Shown here piece by piece: positions 1 through 4,839 of a stretch of 8,864 bases of DNA (its first letter is position 1; each line of letters opens with the position of its first letter). Source of the stretch: an uncultured Megasphaera sp. (GTDB lineage: Bacteria; Bacillota; Negativicutes; Veillonellales; Megasphaeraceae). Location: NCBI GenBank assembly GCA_902464195.1, contig CABQJB010000081.1, positions 1-8,864 of the forward strand. The letters run 5' to 3'. A program made the position numbers and the translations under genes. The notes under the pieces are model-generated. The model was not told where the DNA came from. It worked only from the letters and a program-made list of their open reading frames with translations, and made no database searches.

Positions 1-345
1 CGGCTGTACCGCTTCAGGCGCAGCAGTCTTCTTCGGCAGACTGCCTGCAAACAAATCGGGTAAGGGCTTATAGCGCAAGGCCGGCCGGACATCATAGATG
101 AGATTTCCTTTACCGTTTCCCCGTTCCGCCTCATCAGAAGCAGAAAAAACGGGATGCGACCCAGCTTCATGCTGAGCGGCATCCCGTTTCATGTGTTCTT
201 GTCCCTGCGACGGCTCGTCCCACCATGTCCAGATGGCGCCAAGGCAGACAAGTATCCCTATATAGGGAAGCCATGTCTTGCGATGTTGAACGATGCCGTT
301 CCTTACCTTTTGCAGGGCGGACAAGACCTTATTTCTTATCTCCAT
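1..345 (-). CDS. Membrane-anchored protein of unknown function, N-terminal part (runs off the window)
   Basis: An open frame reads from an ATG at 345 to the window edge without a stop, giving 115 residues of a longer protein. It begins MEIRNKVLSALQKVR. A basic N-terminus is followed by one hydrophobic segment at about residues 25-42 (TWLPYIGILVCLGAIWTW), then a polar, charged, low-complexity linker and a segment NLIYDVRPALRYKPLPDLFAG at about 81-101. This predicts one N-terminal membrane anchor with the rest outside the cytoplasm. The start overlaps the 3' end of galE by 17 bases, so translation may be coupled; the ribosome site is weak (AGGG, 5-6 bases upstream). Codon use differs by eye from its neighbours, with ATA, AGA and AGG in the first codons. 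A terminator-like hairpin lies inside codons 53-68. I do not recognise the family. Bitopic secretion or pilus accessory proteins look similar in layout, but nothing proves that. Confidence 0.6.
   Translation of the reverse strand, partial: MEIRNKVLSALQKVRNGIVQHRKTWLPYIGILVCLGAIWTWWDEPSQGQEHMKRDAAQHEAGSHPVFSASDEAERGNGKGNLIYDVRPALRYKPLPDLFAGSLPKKTAAPEAVQP
144..189 (-). terminator. Terminator-shaped hairpin inside the partial ORF after galE
   Basis: On the minus strand, arms AAACGGGATGC and GCATCCCGTTT pair perfectly over 11 bases (189-179 with 157-147). An inner CAGC/GCTG stem closes a 5-base loop. Six T residues (149-144) run from the end of the second arm. This is the classical shape of an intrinsic terminator, 139 bases after the galE stop. 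It lies inside an open reading frame, so it is either the real galE terminator, an attenuator of the downstream gene, or a chance structure. Confidence 0.5.
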
Positions 346-1324
346 AGCCCTGCGGATGATGCTGATGCCAGTTCCAGGCATCGGCAATGATTTGTTCTAC
401 TTTACTGTGTGTCGGCTGCCAGCCTGTGACGCGGCGGATCTTTTCGGATCCGGCGATGAGGATGGCCGGGTCGCCGGCGCGGCGCGGTGCTTCTTCGACT
501 TTGAAGTCTTTGCCCGTGACTTTCTTGGCGGCTTCGATCATTTCGCGGACGCTGAAGCCGTTCTGAGAGCCTAAGTTGAAGTACTGCGATTCTCCCCCTT
601 CGGCGAGGTACTTGAGGACCCTTACGTGGGCGTCTGCGAGGTCTGTGACGTGGATGTAGTCACGGATGCAGGTACCGTCCGGTGTGGGATAGTCTGTGCC
701 GAAGATTTTGATGCTGTCCCGCTGGCCCAGGGCCGTCTGCAGAATCAGGGGGATGAGGTGTGTTTCCGGTGTGTGGTCTTCACCAATCGTGCCGCTTCCA
801 TCGGCCCCGGCGGCATTGAAGTAGCGCAGGGCCACGTAGCGCAGGCCATAGGCCCGGCTGAACTGGGCCAGCATGGTTTCAATCATGAGCTTGGTCTGGC
901 CGTAGACGTTGGTCGGATGGTAGGGCATGTCTTCGGTGATCGGCGTCTGTTCCGGTTCGCCGTAGACAGCGGCCGTCGACGAGAAGACGAAGTATTTGAC
1001 GCCGGCCCGGCGTACGGCTTCGAGGAGGCTGTACGAGCCGACGACGTTGTTGTCGTAATAAATCGTCGGGTTTTCCATGGATTCGCCGACCTGGCTGTGG
1101 GCAGCAAAGTGCATGACGGCTTCGATGTGGTTTGCTTCCAGGATGGCCTTGACGCCATCGATGTTATGGATGTCGGCCACGTACAGGGGTACACTGTCCG
1201 GTACAGCTGCCCGATGGCCGCGGGAAAGATTATCGAGGACGGCGACGTGATGGCCCTGAGCCAATAAGGCTTTGACCGTATGGCTGCCGATGTAGCCGGC
1301 GCCGCCCGTAACGAGAATATTCAT
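329..1324 (-). CDS. galE: UDP-glucose 4-epimerase
   Basis: This cytoplasmic enzyme interconverts UDP-glucose and UDP-galactose (Leloir pathway and sugar-nucleotide supply for surface glycans). The 331 residues match the usual family length of about 330-340. The N-terminal Rossmann motif GGAGYIG is at 7-13, with Asp31 placed to bind the NAD adenosine ribose. SST (115-117) and Y141-x3-K145 supply the short-chain dehydrogenase/reductase catalytic residues. RYFN (167-170), the segment from GTDYPTPDG to IRDYIHV (209-226) and RRAGDPA (281-287) are hallmark GalE substrate-domain motifs. A weak AAAGG ribosome site precedes the ATG by about 10 bases. It lies 79 bases downstream of pgi, with a palindromic repeat in the gap, so it may share the pgi transcript or have its own weak promoter. 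The last six codons overlap the next ORF. Identification is firm; whether it also acts on UDP-GlcNAc cannot be told. Confidence 0.96.
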   Translation of the reverse strand: MNILVTGGAGYIGSHTVKALLAQGHHVAVLDNLSRGHRAAVPDSVPLYVADIHNIDGVKAILEANHIEAVMHFAAHSQVGESMENPTIYYDNNVVGSYSLLEAVRRAGVKYFVFSSTAAVYGEPEQTPITEDMPYHPTNVYGQTKLMIETMLAQFSRAYGLRYVALRYFNAAGADGSGTIGEDHTPETHLIPLILQTALGQRDSIKIFGTDYPTPDGTCIRDYIHVTDLADAHVRVLKYLAEGGESQYFNLGSQNGFSVREMIEAAKKVTGKDFKVEEAPRRAGDPAILIAGSEKIRRVTGWQPTHSKVEQIIADAWNWHQHHPQGYGDKK

Positions 1325-1350
1325 TGAGAGTCTGCCTTTCGTTATTTATT

Positions 1351-1380
1351 GGGCGGGCTCCCCACGCGGGAGCCCCTACG
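1351..1380 (+). repeat. Palindromic repeat copy A (hairpin with CTAC tail)
   Basis: Arms GGGCTCCC (1355-1362) and GGGAGCCC (1368-1375) form a perfect 8-base stem around CACGC, followed by CTACG. Over 28 bases (1353-1380) it matches the copy at 4689-4716 except at three positions. Two of those differences swap a C-G pair for a G-C pair, so the stem is kept. It lies in the leader of galE, ends about 26 bases from the start codon, and has no T-run, so it is not a terminator. Confidence 0.85.
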
Positions 1381-1403
1381 ATAATATTTTTGCGGATTAT
1401 AAA

Positions 1404-2846
1404 TTATTTTTCCTGCAATTTTTTCAGGCGGCCGCCGAGGAATTTCTTGTAGACTTCGACGCCGGGCTGGTTGAAGGCGTCGACGTTGGCGTATTCGCCT
1501 TCATAAGCGATGGACAGGCAGAGCATGAACATCAATTCTCCCAGGTGATACGGGGTCAGGGCCGGCAGAATGTAGTTGGCGCTGGGACGGCCGTCACCGG
1601 CGAGGGCTTCGGCGTTGGAGCTGCGGGCCGCTTCCAGGATCTGGCTCAAGGGAAGGCCGCTGAAGGCAGCGAGTTTCGGGTATTCGTCATAGAGATGGGG
1701 CACTGTGACGTCGTCCGGCCAGTTTTCGACGGAGACGAACTGGACGACTTTGTCCTGCGGGCCTTCCTGGTGTTCCTGGGTCTGAGCATGCATGTCCGTC
1801 GTGCCGACGGCGACGATAGGTGTGCGGCCGTAGTTGACGACGTTGCCCTGTTTGTCCAGGCGTTTGCCCAGGGATTCAGCCAGGAGCTGGATGTACCATT
1901 CGGACAGGGATTTCAGGTTGTCCGCATAGGGCATGAGGACTTCCAGGTCGCGGCCATGATTCTTGCCGGCCAGGAATTTGAGGACGCTGTTGAGCAGGGC
2001 CGGGTTCTGCCAGATATCCGGGTTCTGGCAGGCATGGTCCATGTCGCGGGCGCCGTCGAGGAACTGACGGATGTCAAAGCCCGTGAGGGCACCGACGATG
2101 AGGCCGACTTCGGAGAAGACGCTGAAACGGCCGCCGACGCCATCGGGAACGTAGAAGATGGGCCAGCCCGATTTCTTGGCCAGGCCGTGGAGCAATGTTT
2201 CTTTTTCGCCGCCGTCGTGAGGGTCCGTAACGGCTACGGTTTCCAAGGCGATACCGGCATCGTTCATGGCCTGTTTGAGGACCATGTAGTTGGACATGGG
2301 TTCAATGGTCGAGCCCGATTTGGAGATGACGACGGCCATGACCGTGTAGTTCGGTTTGGTGTGGCTGTCGGTCTTGAGGAAATGGATGAGACCCGTCATC
2401 TTATGGGAGTCGACGTTGTTGCCGGCAAAGAAGGCTTTCGGGAAGCCTTTGCGTTCTGCTGTACTCTTGAGGTTCCAGAATTCGCCGCACTGGACGTCGA
2501 AGAGGACCTTGCCGCCGAGATAGGAACCGCCGATGCCGAGGAATACGACGGCGTCTACACGATTGCGCGTCGTCCGTGCCAGTTCTTCCAGGGCAAAGAT
2601 GCGTTCCGGGCTGTTGATGTTGCCGTCTTCGATGTACGGCAGCTGCGGGAAGAGGACTTCTTCCGGTTCGCCGTCTTTCGAGAGATGGCCCGGCATGATG
2701 CCGGTCTTGCGCATATTCATAACGGCTTCGTGAGCCTTGGTATAAACGGGTTCAAAAGCCTTGACTTCTTCTTCAGTGACGGCCTTGGGACCATAAAGGT
2801 TGGTTACGTCAAAAGTGAATCCAGAACGTAATTTTAATTGGGTCAT
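1404..2846 (-). CDS. pgi: Glucose-6-phosphate isomerase
   Basis: This cytoplasmic enzyme interconverts glucose-6-phosphate and fructose-6-phosphate in glycolysis and gluconeogenesis. The 480-residue protein has the two SIS-type sugar-phosphate domains: GIGGSYLG at 104-111 and the phosphate-binding SKSGST at 175-180. Next come VGGRFSVFS (237-245), LLAESLGK (321-328; Glu324 is the likely catalytic base), a His at 353 in MHAQTQEHQEG (the ring-opening His region) and QPGVEVYKK (460-468; Lys467 is the likely C-terminal catalytic Lys). The length is that of the shorter bacterial form, not the roughly 550-residue E. coli type. The ATG has a purine-rich GGTAGGG ribosome site about 7 bases upstream. 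A consensus TATAAT -10 box lies about 50 bases upstream. galE follows 79 bases downstream. No frameshift or missing key residue is visible. Confidence 0.96.
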   Translation of the reverse strand: MTQLKLRSGFTFDVTNLYGPKAVTEEEVKAFEPVYTKAHEAVMNMRKTGIMPGHLSKDGEPEEVLFPQLPYIEDGNINSPERIFALEELARTTRNRVDAVVFLGIGGSYLGGKVLFDVQCGEFWNLKSTAERKGFPKAFFAGNNVDSHKMTGLIHFLKTDSHTKPNYTVMAVVISKSGSTIEPMSNYMVLKQAMNDAGIALETVAVTDPHDGGEKETLLHGLAKKSGWPIFYVPDGVGGRFSVFSEVGLIVGALTGFDIRQFLDGARDMDHACQNPDIWQNPALLNSVLKFLAGKNHGRDLEVLMPYADNLKSLSEWYIQLLAESLGKRLDKQGNVVNYGRTPIVAVGTTDMHAQTQEHQEGPQDKVVQFVSVENWPDDVTVPHLYDEYPKLAAFSGLPLSQILEAARSSNAEALAGDGRPSANYILPALTPYHLGELMFMLCLSIAYEGEYANVDAFNQPGVEVYKKFLGGRLKKLQEK

Positions 2847-2896
2847 GTAAGTTCCCTACCTTTCGATAGAATAATGTCATATTCGCGTATGAAATC

Positions 2897-2905
2897 ATTA
2901 TAGCA
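2897..2905 (-). promoter_or_regulatory. Extended -10 promoter of pgi
   Basis: The minus strand reads TGCTATAAT: a perfect TATAAT hexamer with the upstream TG of extended -10 promoters, about 50 bases before the pgi start codon. The region 17 bases upstream (AGCCCG) does not resemble TTGACA, so activity would rest on the extended -10. It lies between the terminator at 2956-2989 and pgi, where a promoter is expected. Confidence 0.65.
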
Positions 2906-2955
2906 CAAAACGGGGCGCACGGGCTACCTCCTGGACGGCGAAGGGCCCGATGCGG

Positions 2956-2989
2956 AAAAAGGACTTGTCGCATGACGACAAGTCCTTTT
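2956..2989 (-). terminator. Intrinsic terminator of the amino-acid importer operon
   Basis: Arms AAAAGGACTTGTCG and CGACAAGTCCTTTT pair perfectly over 14 bases around a 5-base loop. On the minus strand the stem runs into five T residues, which fits rho-independent termination. It is about 210 bases past the ATPase stop and about 50 bases before the pgi -10 box, so it separates the two transcription units. The plus-strand T-run is shorter (four), and no plus-strand gene needs it. Confidence 0.85.
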
Positions 2990-2992
2990 GCT

Positions 2993-3019
2993 GTAGGGGC
3001 TCGCACGTGGCGAGCCCGC
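2993..3019 (-). repeat. Palindromic repeat copy B1 (inverted orientation)
   Basis: Arms GGGCTCGC (2997-3004) and GCGAGCCC (3010-3017) enclose ACGTG. On this copy the CTAC tail is on the minus strand (GTAG at 2993-2996). The 27 bases are an exact reverse complement of 4689-4715. With copy B2 (3061-3085) it forms a facing pair about 93 bases long with GTAGGGGC at both outer ends, like REPIN or small MITE elements. Confidence 0.85.
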
Positions 3020-3060
3020 TCACGTAAATGGTTGATAACGGGATTCCTTCATATACCGAC

Positions 3061-3085
3061 GGGCGCCCCGCGTGGGCGCCCCTAC
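3061..3085 (+). repeat. Palindromic repeat copy B2
   Basis: Arms GGGCGCCC (3061-3068) and GGGCGCCC (3074-3081) enclose CGCGT and are followed by CTAC. The flanks resemble those of copy C2: GGATTC then ATATAC upstream of the hairpin (3041-3057 here, 4746-4760 there), and CTACAATACGG downstream (CTACATACGG at C2). The conserved unit is therefore larger than the hairpin. Confidence 0.8.
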
Positions 3086-3124
3086 AATACGGCTCACGGG
3101 ATTCCCGCAAGCGGTCCATGGGCA

Positions 3125-3170
3125 ACCTCTCAGACCGCCTTTGGCGGCCAGCTCCCCTATGAGGGGAGCC
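3125..3170. repeat. Second repeat type with two adjacent hairpins
   Basis: The sequence starts ACCTCTCAGACC. It has a short hairpin CCGCC/GGCGG (3135-3139 and 3143-3147, loop TTT), then a strong one, GCTCCCCT/AGGGGAGC (3151-3158 and 3162-3169, loop ATG). From memory, sequences of the form CTCTCAG, variable hairpin, CAGCTCCCC, GGGGAGCC are dispersed through many gut Firmicute genomes. It is the only copy in this window, so its repeat status rests on that recollection. Confidence 0.55.
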
Positions 3171-3198
3171 TTGCGGCCTGCGAATTGCGATTTTGCCA

Positions 3199-3966
3199 TC
3201 AAAAATGGAGCATGGATTTGAGGAAGTTCTGGGTCCGTTCGTTCTGCGGGTGTTCGAAGACGTCTTCCGGTTTGCCTTGTTCCTGGATGATACCGTCGGC
3301 CATGAAGATGACCCGGTCGGCGACTTCTTTGGCGAAGGCCATTTCGTGGGTAACGATGATCATGGTCATGTGTTCGTCGGCGAGCTGTTTGATGGTCCGC
3401 AGGACTTCGCCGGTCAGTTCCGGGTCCAGGGCGCTCGTCGGTTCGTCGAAGAGCATGATGTCCGGGTCCATGGCCAGGGCGCGGGCGATGGCCACACGCT
3501 GCTGCTGGCCGCCGGAGAGGCGCGACGGATAGGCATCGCGTTTATCCCAGAGGCCGACTTTTTTCAGGAGTTCTTCGGCTTTGGGCATGATTTCTTCGGT
3601 CTTCATCTTCTTGACGATGCGCGGCGCTTCCAGGATATTGTCCAGGACGGTCATGTGCGGGAAGAGGTTGAAGTGCTGGAAGCACATGCCCATGCGGCGG
3701 CAGATGGCCCGGACGTCGGCTGCCGGAGCGTAGACGGCGCGGCTGCTCCCTTCAGGCGTGCTGACCATGGTCTGGCCGTCGACGACGATGGAGCCGCTGT
3801 TGATCGTCTCCAGCTGGCAGAGACAGCGCAGGAAGGTACTCTTGCCGCTGCCCGACGGGCCGATGATGGAAATGACTTCCCCCGTTTCAACGTGGAGGGT
3901 GACGTCTTTCAGGACTTCGAGGCTGCCGAAGCTCTTGCGGATATGGTCCATTTCAATAAAACTCAT
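3199..3966 (-). CDS. Polar amino-acid ABC transporter, ATP-binding protein
   Basis: This is the cytoplasmic ATPase that powers the importer encoded just upstream. The 255-residue protein has all nucleotide-binding motifs in order: Walker A GPSGSGKST (36-44), Q-loop Gln97 in CFQHFNLFPHMTV, signature LSGGQQQR (150-157), Walker B with D-loop MLFDEPTSALDP (171-182), and the switch His207 in VTHEMAFA. These place it in the GlnQ/HisP/ArtP group. Between the first strands and the Q-loop (about residues 68-90) it carries a slightly longer segment than GlnQ. The ATG at 3966 follows the permease stop by 11 bases, and the AAGGAGG ribosome site overlaps that stop, suggesting translational coupling. It is the last gene of the operon. 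The substrate cannot be read from the ATPase; glnQ-like naming would imply glutamine, which I do not claim. Confidence 0.95.
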   Translation of the reverse strand: MSFIEMDHIRKSFGSLEVLKDVTLHVETGEVISIIGPSGSGKSTFLRCLCQLETINSGSIVVDGQTMVSTPEGSSRAVYAPAADVRAICRRMGMCFQHFNLFPHMTVLDNILEAPRIVKKMKTEEIMPKAEELLKKVGLWDKRDAYPSRLSGGQQQRVAIARALAMDPDIMLFDEPTSALDPELTGEVLRTIKQLADEHMTMIIVTHEMAFAKEVADRVIFMADGIIQEQGKPEDVFEHPQNERTQNFLKSMLHF

Positions 3967-3977
3967 GATAATCCTCC

Positions 3978-4628
3978 TTATTCATCGTAAACGGCATAGC
4001 GTTTTTCCAGATAACCAAAGACCTTGGTCAGGATAAAGGTAAAGAACAGGTAGAAGACGGCAGCGACCAGGAAGGCCGTCGTGTCGAAGTCGCGCTGTAC
4101 GATGGAGCGCGTAATGCGCAGGATGTCGTTCATGGCCAGGATGTAGACCAGGGACGTATCCTTGAGGAGGTTGATCGTTTCGTTCGAGACCGGCGGCAGG
4201 ACGCGCTTGATGACCTGGGGCAGGATGATGCGGCGCATGGTCTGGACGTAGGTCATGCCCAGGACTTTCGCCCCTTCATACTGGCCGCGGTCGATGGACT
4301 GGATGCCGCCGCGGAAGATTTCAGCAAAGTATGCGGCATAGTTGAGGACGAAGGCGATGATGGCCGCCGGGAAGGCCGGCAGTTTCAGGCCGTCGATGAT
4401 GAAAGGCAGGCCGTAGTAAATGAAGAGGATCTGCAGCATGAGCGGCGTACCGCGCATGACGTAGATATAGGCGTACATGGCCTTGCGCAGGATGGCGATC
4501 TTGGAAATACGGCCGATAGCCATGAGGATGCCCAAAGGCAGGCTCAGGACGATGGTGATGATGAAAATTTTCAGGGTAATCTGAAGGCCTACGGCAACGG
4601 CAGGCACGATGTGAAATAAATAATCCAT
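3978..4628 (-). CDS. Polar amino-acid ABC transporter, permease
   Basis: This is the membrane subunit of the importer, of the HisM/GlnP family. The 216-residue protein has about five membrane segments (roughly 5-37, 57-78, 86-105, 133-165 and 184-204). RGTPLMLQ (59-66) is the usual family motif, and the cytoplasmic EAA loop that contacts the ATPase spans about 106-139 (GAKVLGM within it). The frame is open upstream to 4673, but I start at 4628: MDYLFHIVPAV is the usual family beginning, AAGGAG lies 5 bases before it, and the 15 extra codons read into repeat DNA. Only one permease gene is present, so the channel is probably a homodimer. It is separated from the binding-protein genes by 211 bases of repeats and from the ATPase gene by 11 bases. 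Confidence 0.94.
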   Translation of the reverse strand: MDYLFHIVPAVAVGLQITLKIFIITIVLSLPLGILMAIGRISKIAILRKAMYAYIYVMRGTPLMLQILFIYYGLPFIIDGLKLPAFPAAIIAFVLNYAAYFAEIFRGGIQSIDRGQYEGAKVLGMTYVQTMRRIILPQVIKRVLPPVSNETINLLKDTSLVYILAMNDILRITRSIVQRDFDTTAFLVAAVFYLFFTFILTKVFGYLEKRYAVYDE

Positions 4629-4633
4629 GTTGG

Positions 4634-4639
4634 CTCCTT
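4634..4639 (-). promoter_or_regulatory. Ribosome binding site fixing the permease start
   Basis: The minus strand reads AAGGAG five bases before the ATG at 4628, preceded by an A-run. No comparable site precedes the longer in-frame start at 4673, so this decides the shorter protein. Confidence 0.8.
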
Positions 4640-4645
4640 TTTTGG

Positions 4646-4723
4646 AATTGACACATATACAGAAGTGGGACACCCCACATACCCTGTAGCGGGCTCGCCA
4701 CGTGCGAGCCCCTACGGTGGGCG
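4646..4723. repeat. Composite repeat unit 1 (copy C1), first of two tandem units
   Basis: The unit opens with ATTGACACATATACAG (4647-4662). It then has a small GTGGG/CCCAC hairpin and a palindrome with arms GGGCTCGC (4691-4698) and GCGAGCCC (4704-4711), followed by CTACGG. The same 16-base opening recurs at 4725-4740, a period of 78 bases, and the distance from opening to palindrome is 28 bases here and 27 in unit 2. The palindrome part is identical in inverse orientation to 2993-3019. Confidence 0.8.
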
Positions 4724-4795
4724 GATTGACACATATACAGCATAGGATTCACGTATATACGCAAGGCGGGCCGCCCTTTTGGGCGGCCCCTACAT
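4724..4795. repeat. Composite repeat unit 2 (copy C2)
   Basis: ATTGACACATATACAG (4725-4740) is followed 27 bases later by a perfect 9-base stem, GGGCCGCCC (4768-4776) and GGGCGGCCC (4781-4789), around TTTT, then CTACATACGG. The stem differs from unit 1 in sequence but keeps full pairing and the CTAC tail. It would form a very stable hairpin in the transcript between binding-protein and permease genes. Confidence 0.8.
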
Positions 4796-4832
4796 ACGGT
4801 CCATCGGACCGTTGCGAACTGCGAACTGCGAA
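4796..4832. repeat. Small palindrome plus three CTGCGAA-type heptamers
   Basis: ACGGTCC (4796-4802) pairs with GGACCGT (4806-4812) around ATC. TTGCGAA, CTGCGAA and CTGCGAA follow in tandem at 4812-4832, just before the stop of the binding-protein gene on the other strand (4840). Two related heptamers occur at 3178-3191, next to the ATPase stop, so the heptamer tract sits at the 3' side of both genes. Confidence 0.65.
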
Positions 4833-4839
4833 TCCCCGC

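Larger units (their letters stand above)
2847..3198. other. Repeat-rich intergenic region between the ABC operon and pgi
   Basis: This 352-base stretch has no convincing gene. From low to high coordinate it holds the pgi leader and -10 box (2847-2905), an intrinsic terminator (2956-2989), two facing CTAC-type palindromes (2993-3085), a second repeat type with two hairpins (3125-3170) and two degenerate CTGCGAA heptamers (3178-3191). ORFs of 60-75 codons cross it on the minus strand, but they translate the repeats and lack ribosome sites, so I treat them as chance. In the transcript of the importer operon it would be a structured 3' untranslated tail of about 210 bases. Confidence 0.75.

Noticed and set aside
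1396..1401. TATAAT on the minus strand as a galE promoter
   Set aside because: No -35 element is found at usable spacing (AAAAAA at 17 bases), and there is no extended -10 TG, so an AT-rich chance match after pgi is as likely.
1545..2831. 428-codon plus-strand frame antisense to pgi
   Set aside because: pgi is certain on the other strand. The antisense translation is an Asp/Val/Gly-rich shadow with no ribosome site or recognisable domain.
2898..3125. Minus-strand frames of 60-75 codons across the repeat region
   Set aside because: They encode the palindromes in several frames, lack ribosome sites and overlap the terminator.
2993..3170. CRISPR array
   Set aside because: The repeats are palindromes in mixed orientation with unequal spacing and no set of uniform spacers, and no cas genes are present.
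3193..3990. 265-codon plus-strand frame antisense to the ATPase gene
   Set aside because: It is the complement of the ATPase codons, with no motif of its own and a start in the same repeat region.
4321..4764. 147-codon minus-strand frame overlapping the permease start and repeats
   Set aside because: It is out of frame with the permease, translates the repeat units, and becomes a Pro/His/Arg-rich shadow of permease codons.
4691..4789. Intrinsic terminators within the importer operon
   Set aside because: The hairpins are strong, but neither is followed by a T-run on the minus strand, and the permease and ATPase genes downstream need the transcript.
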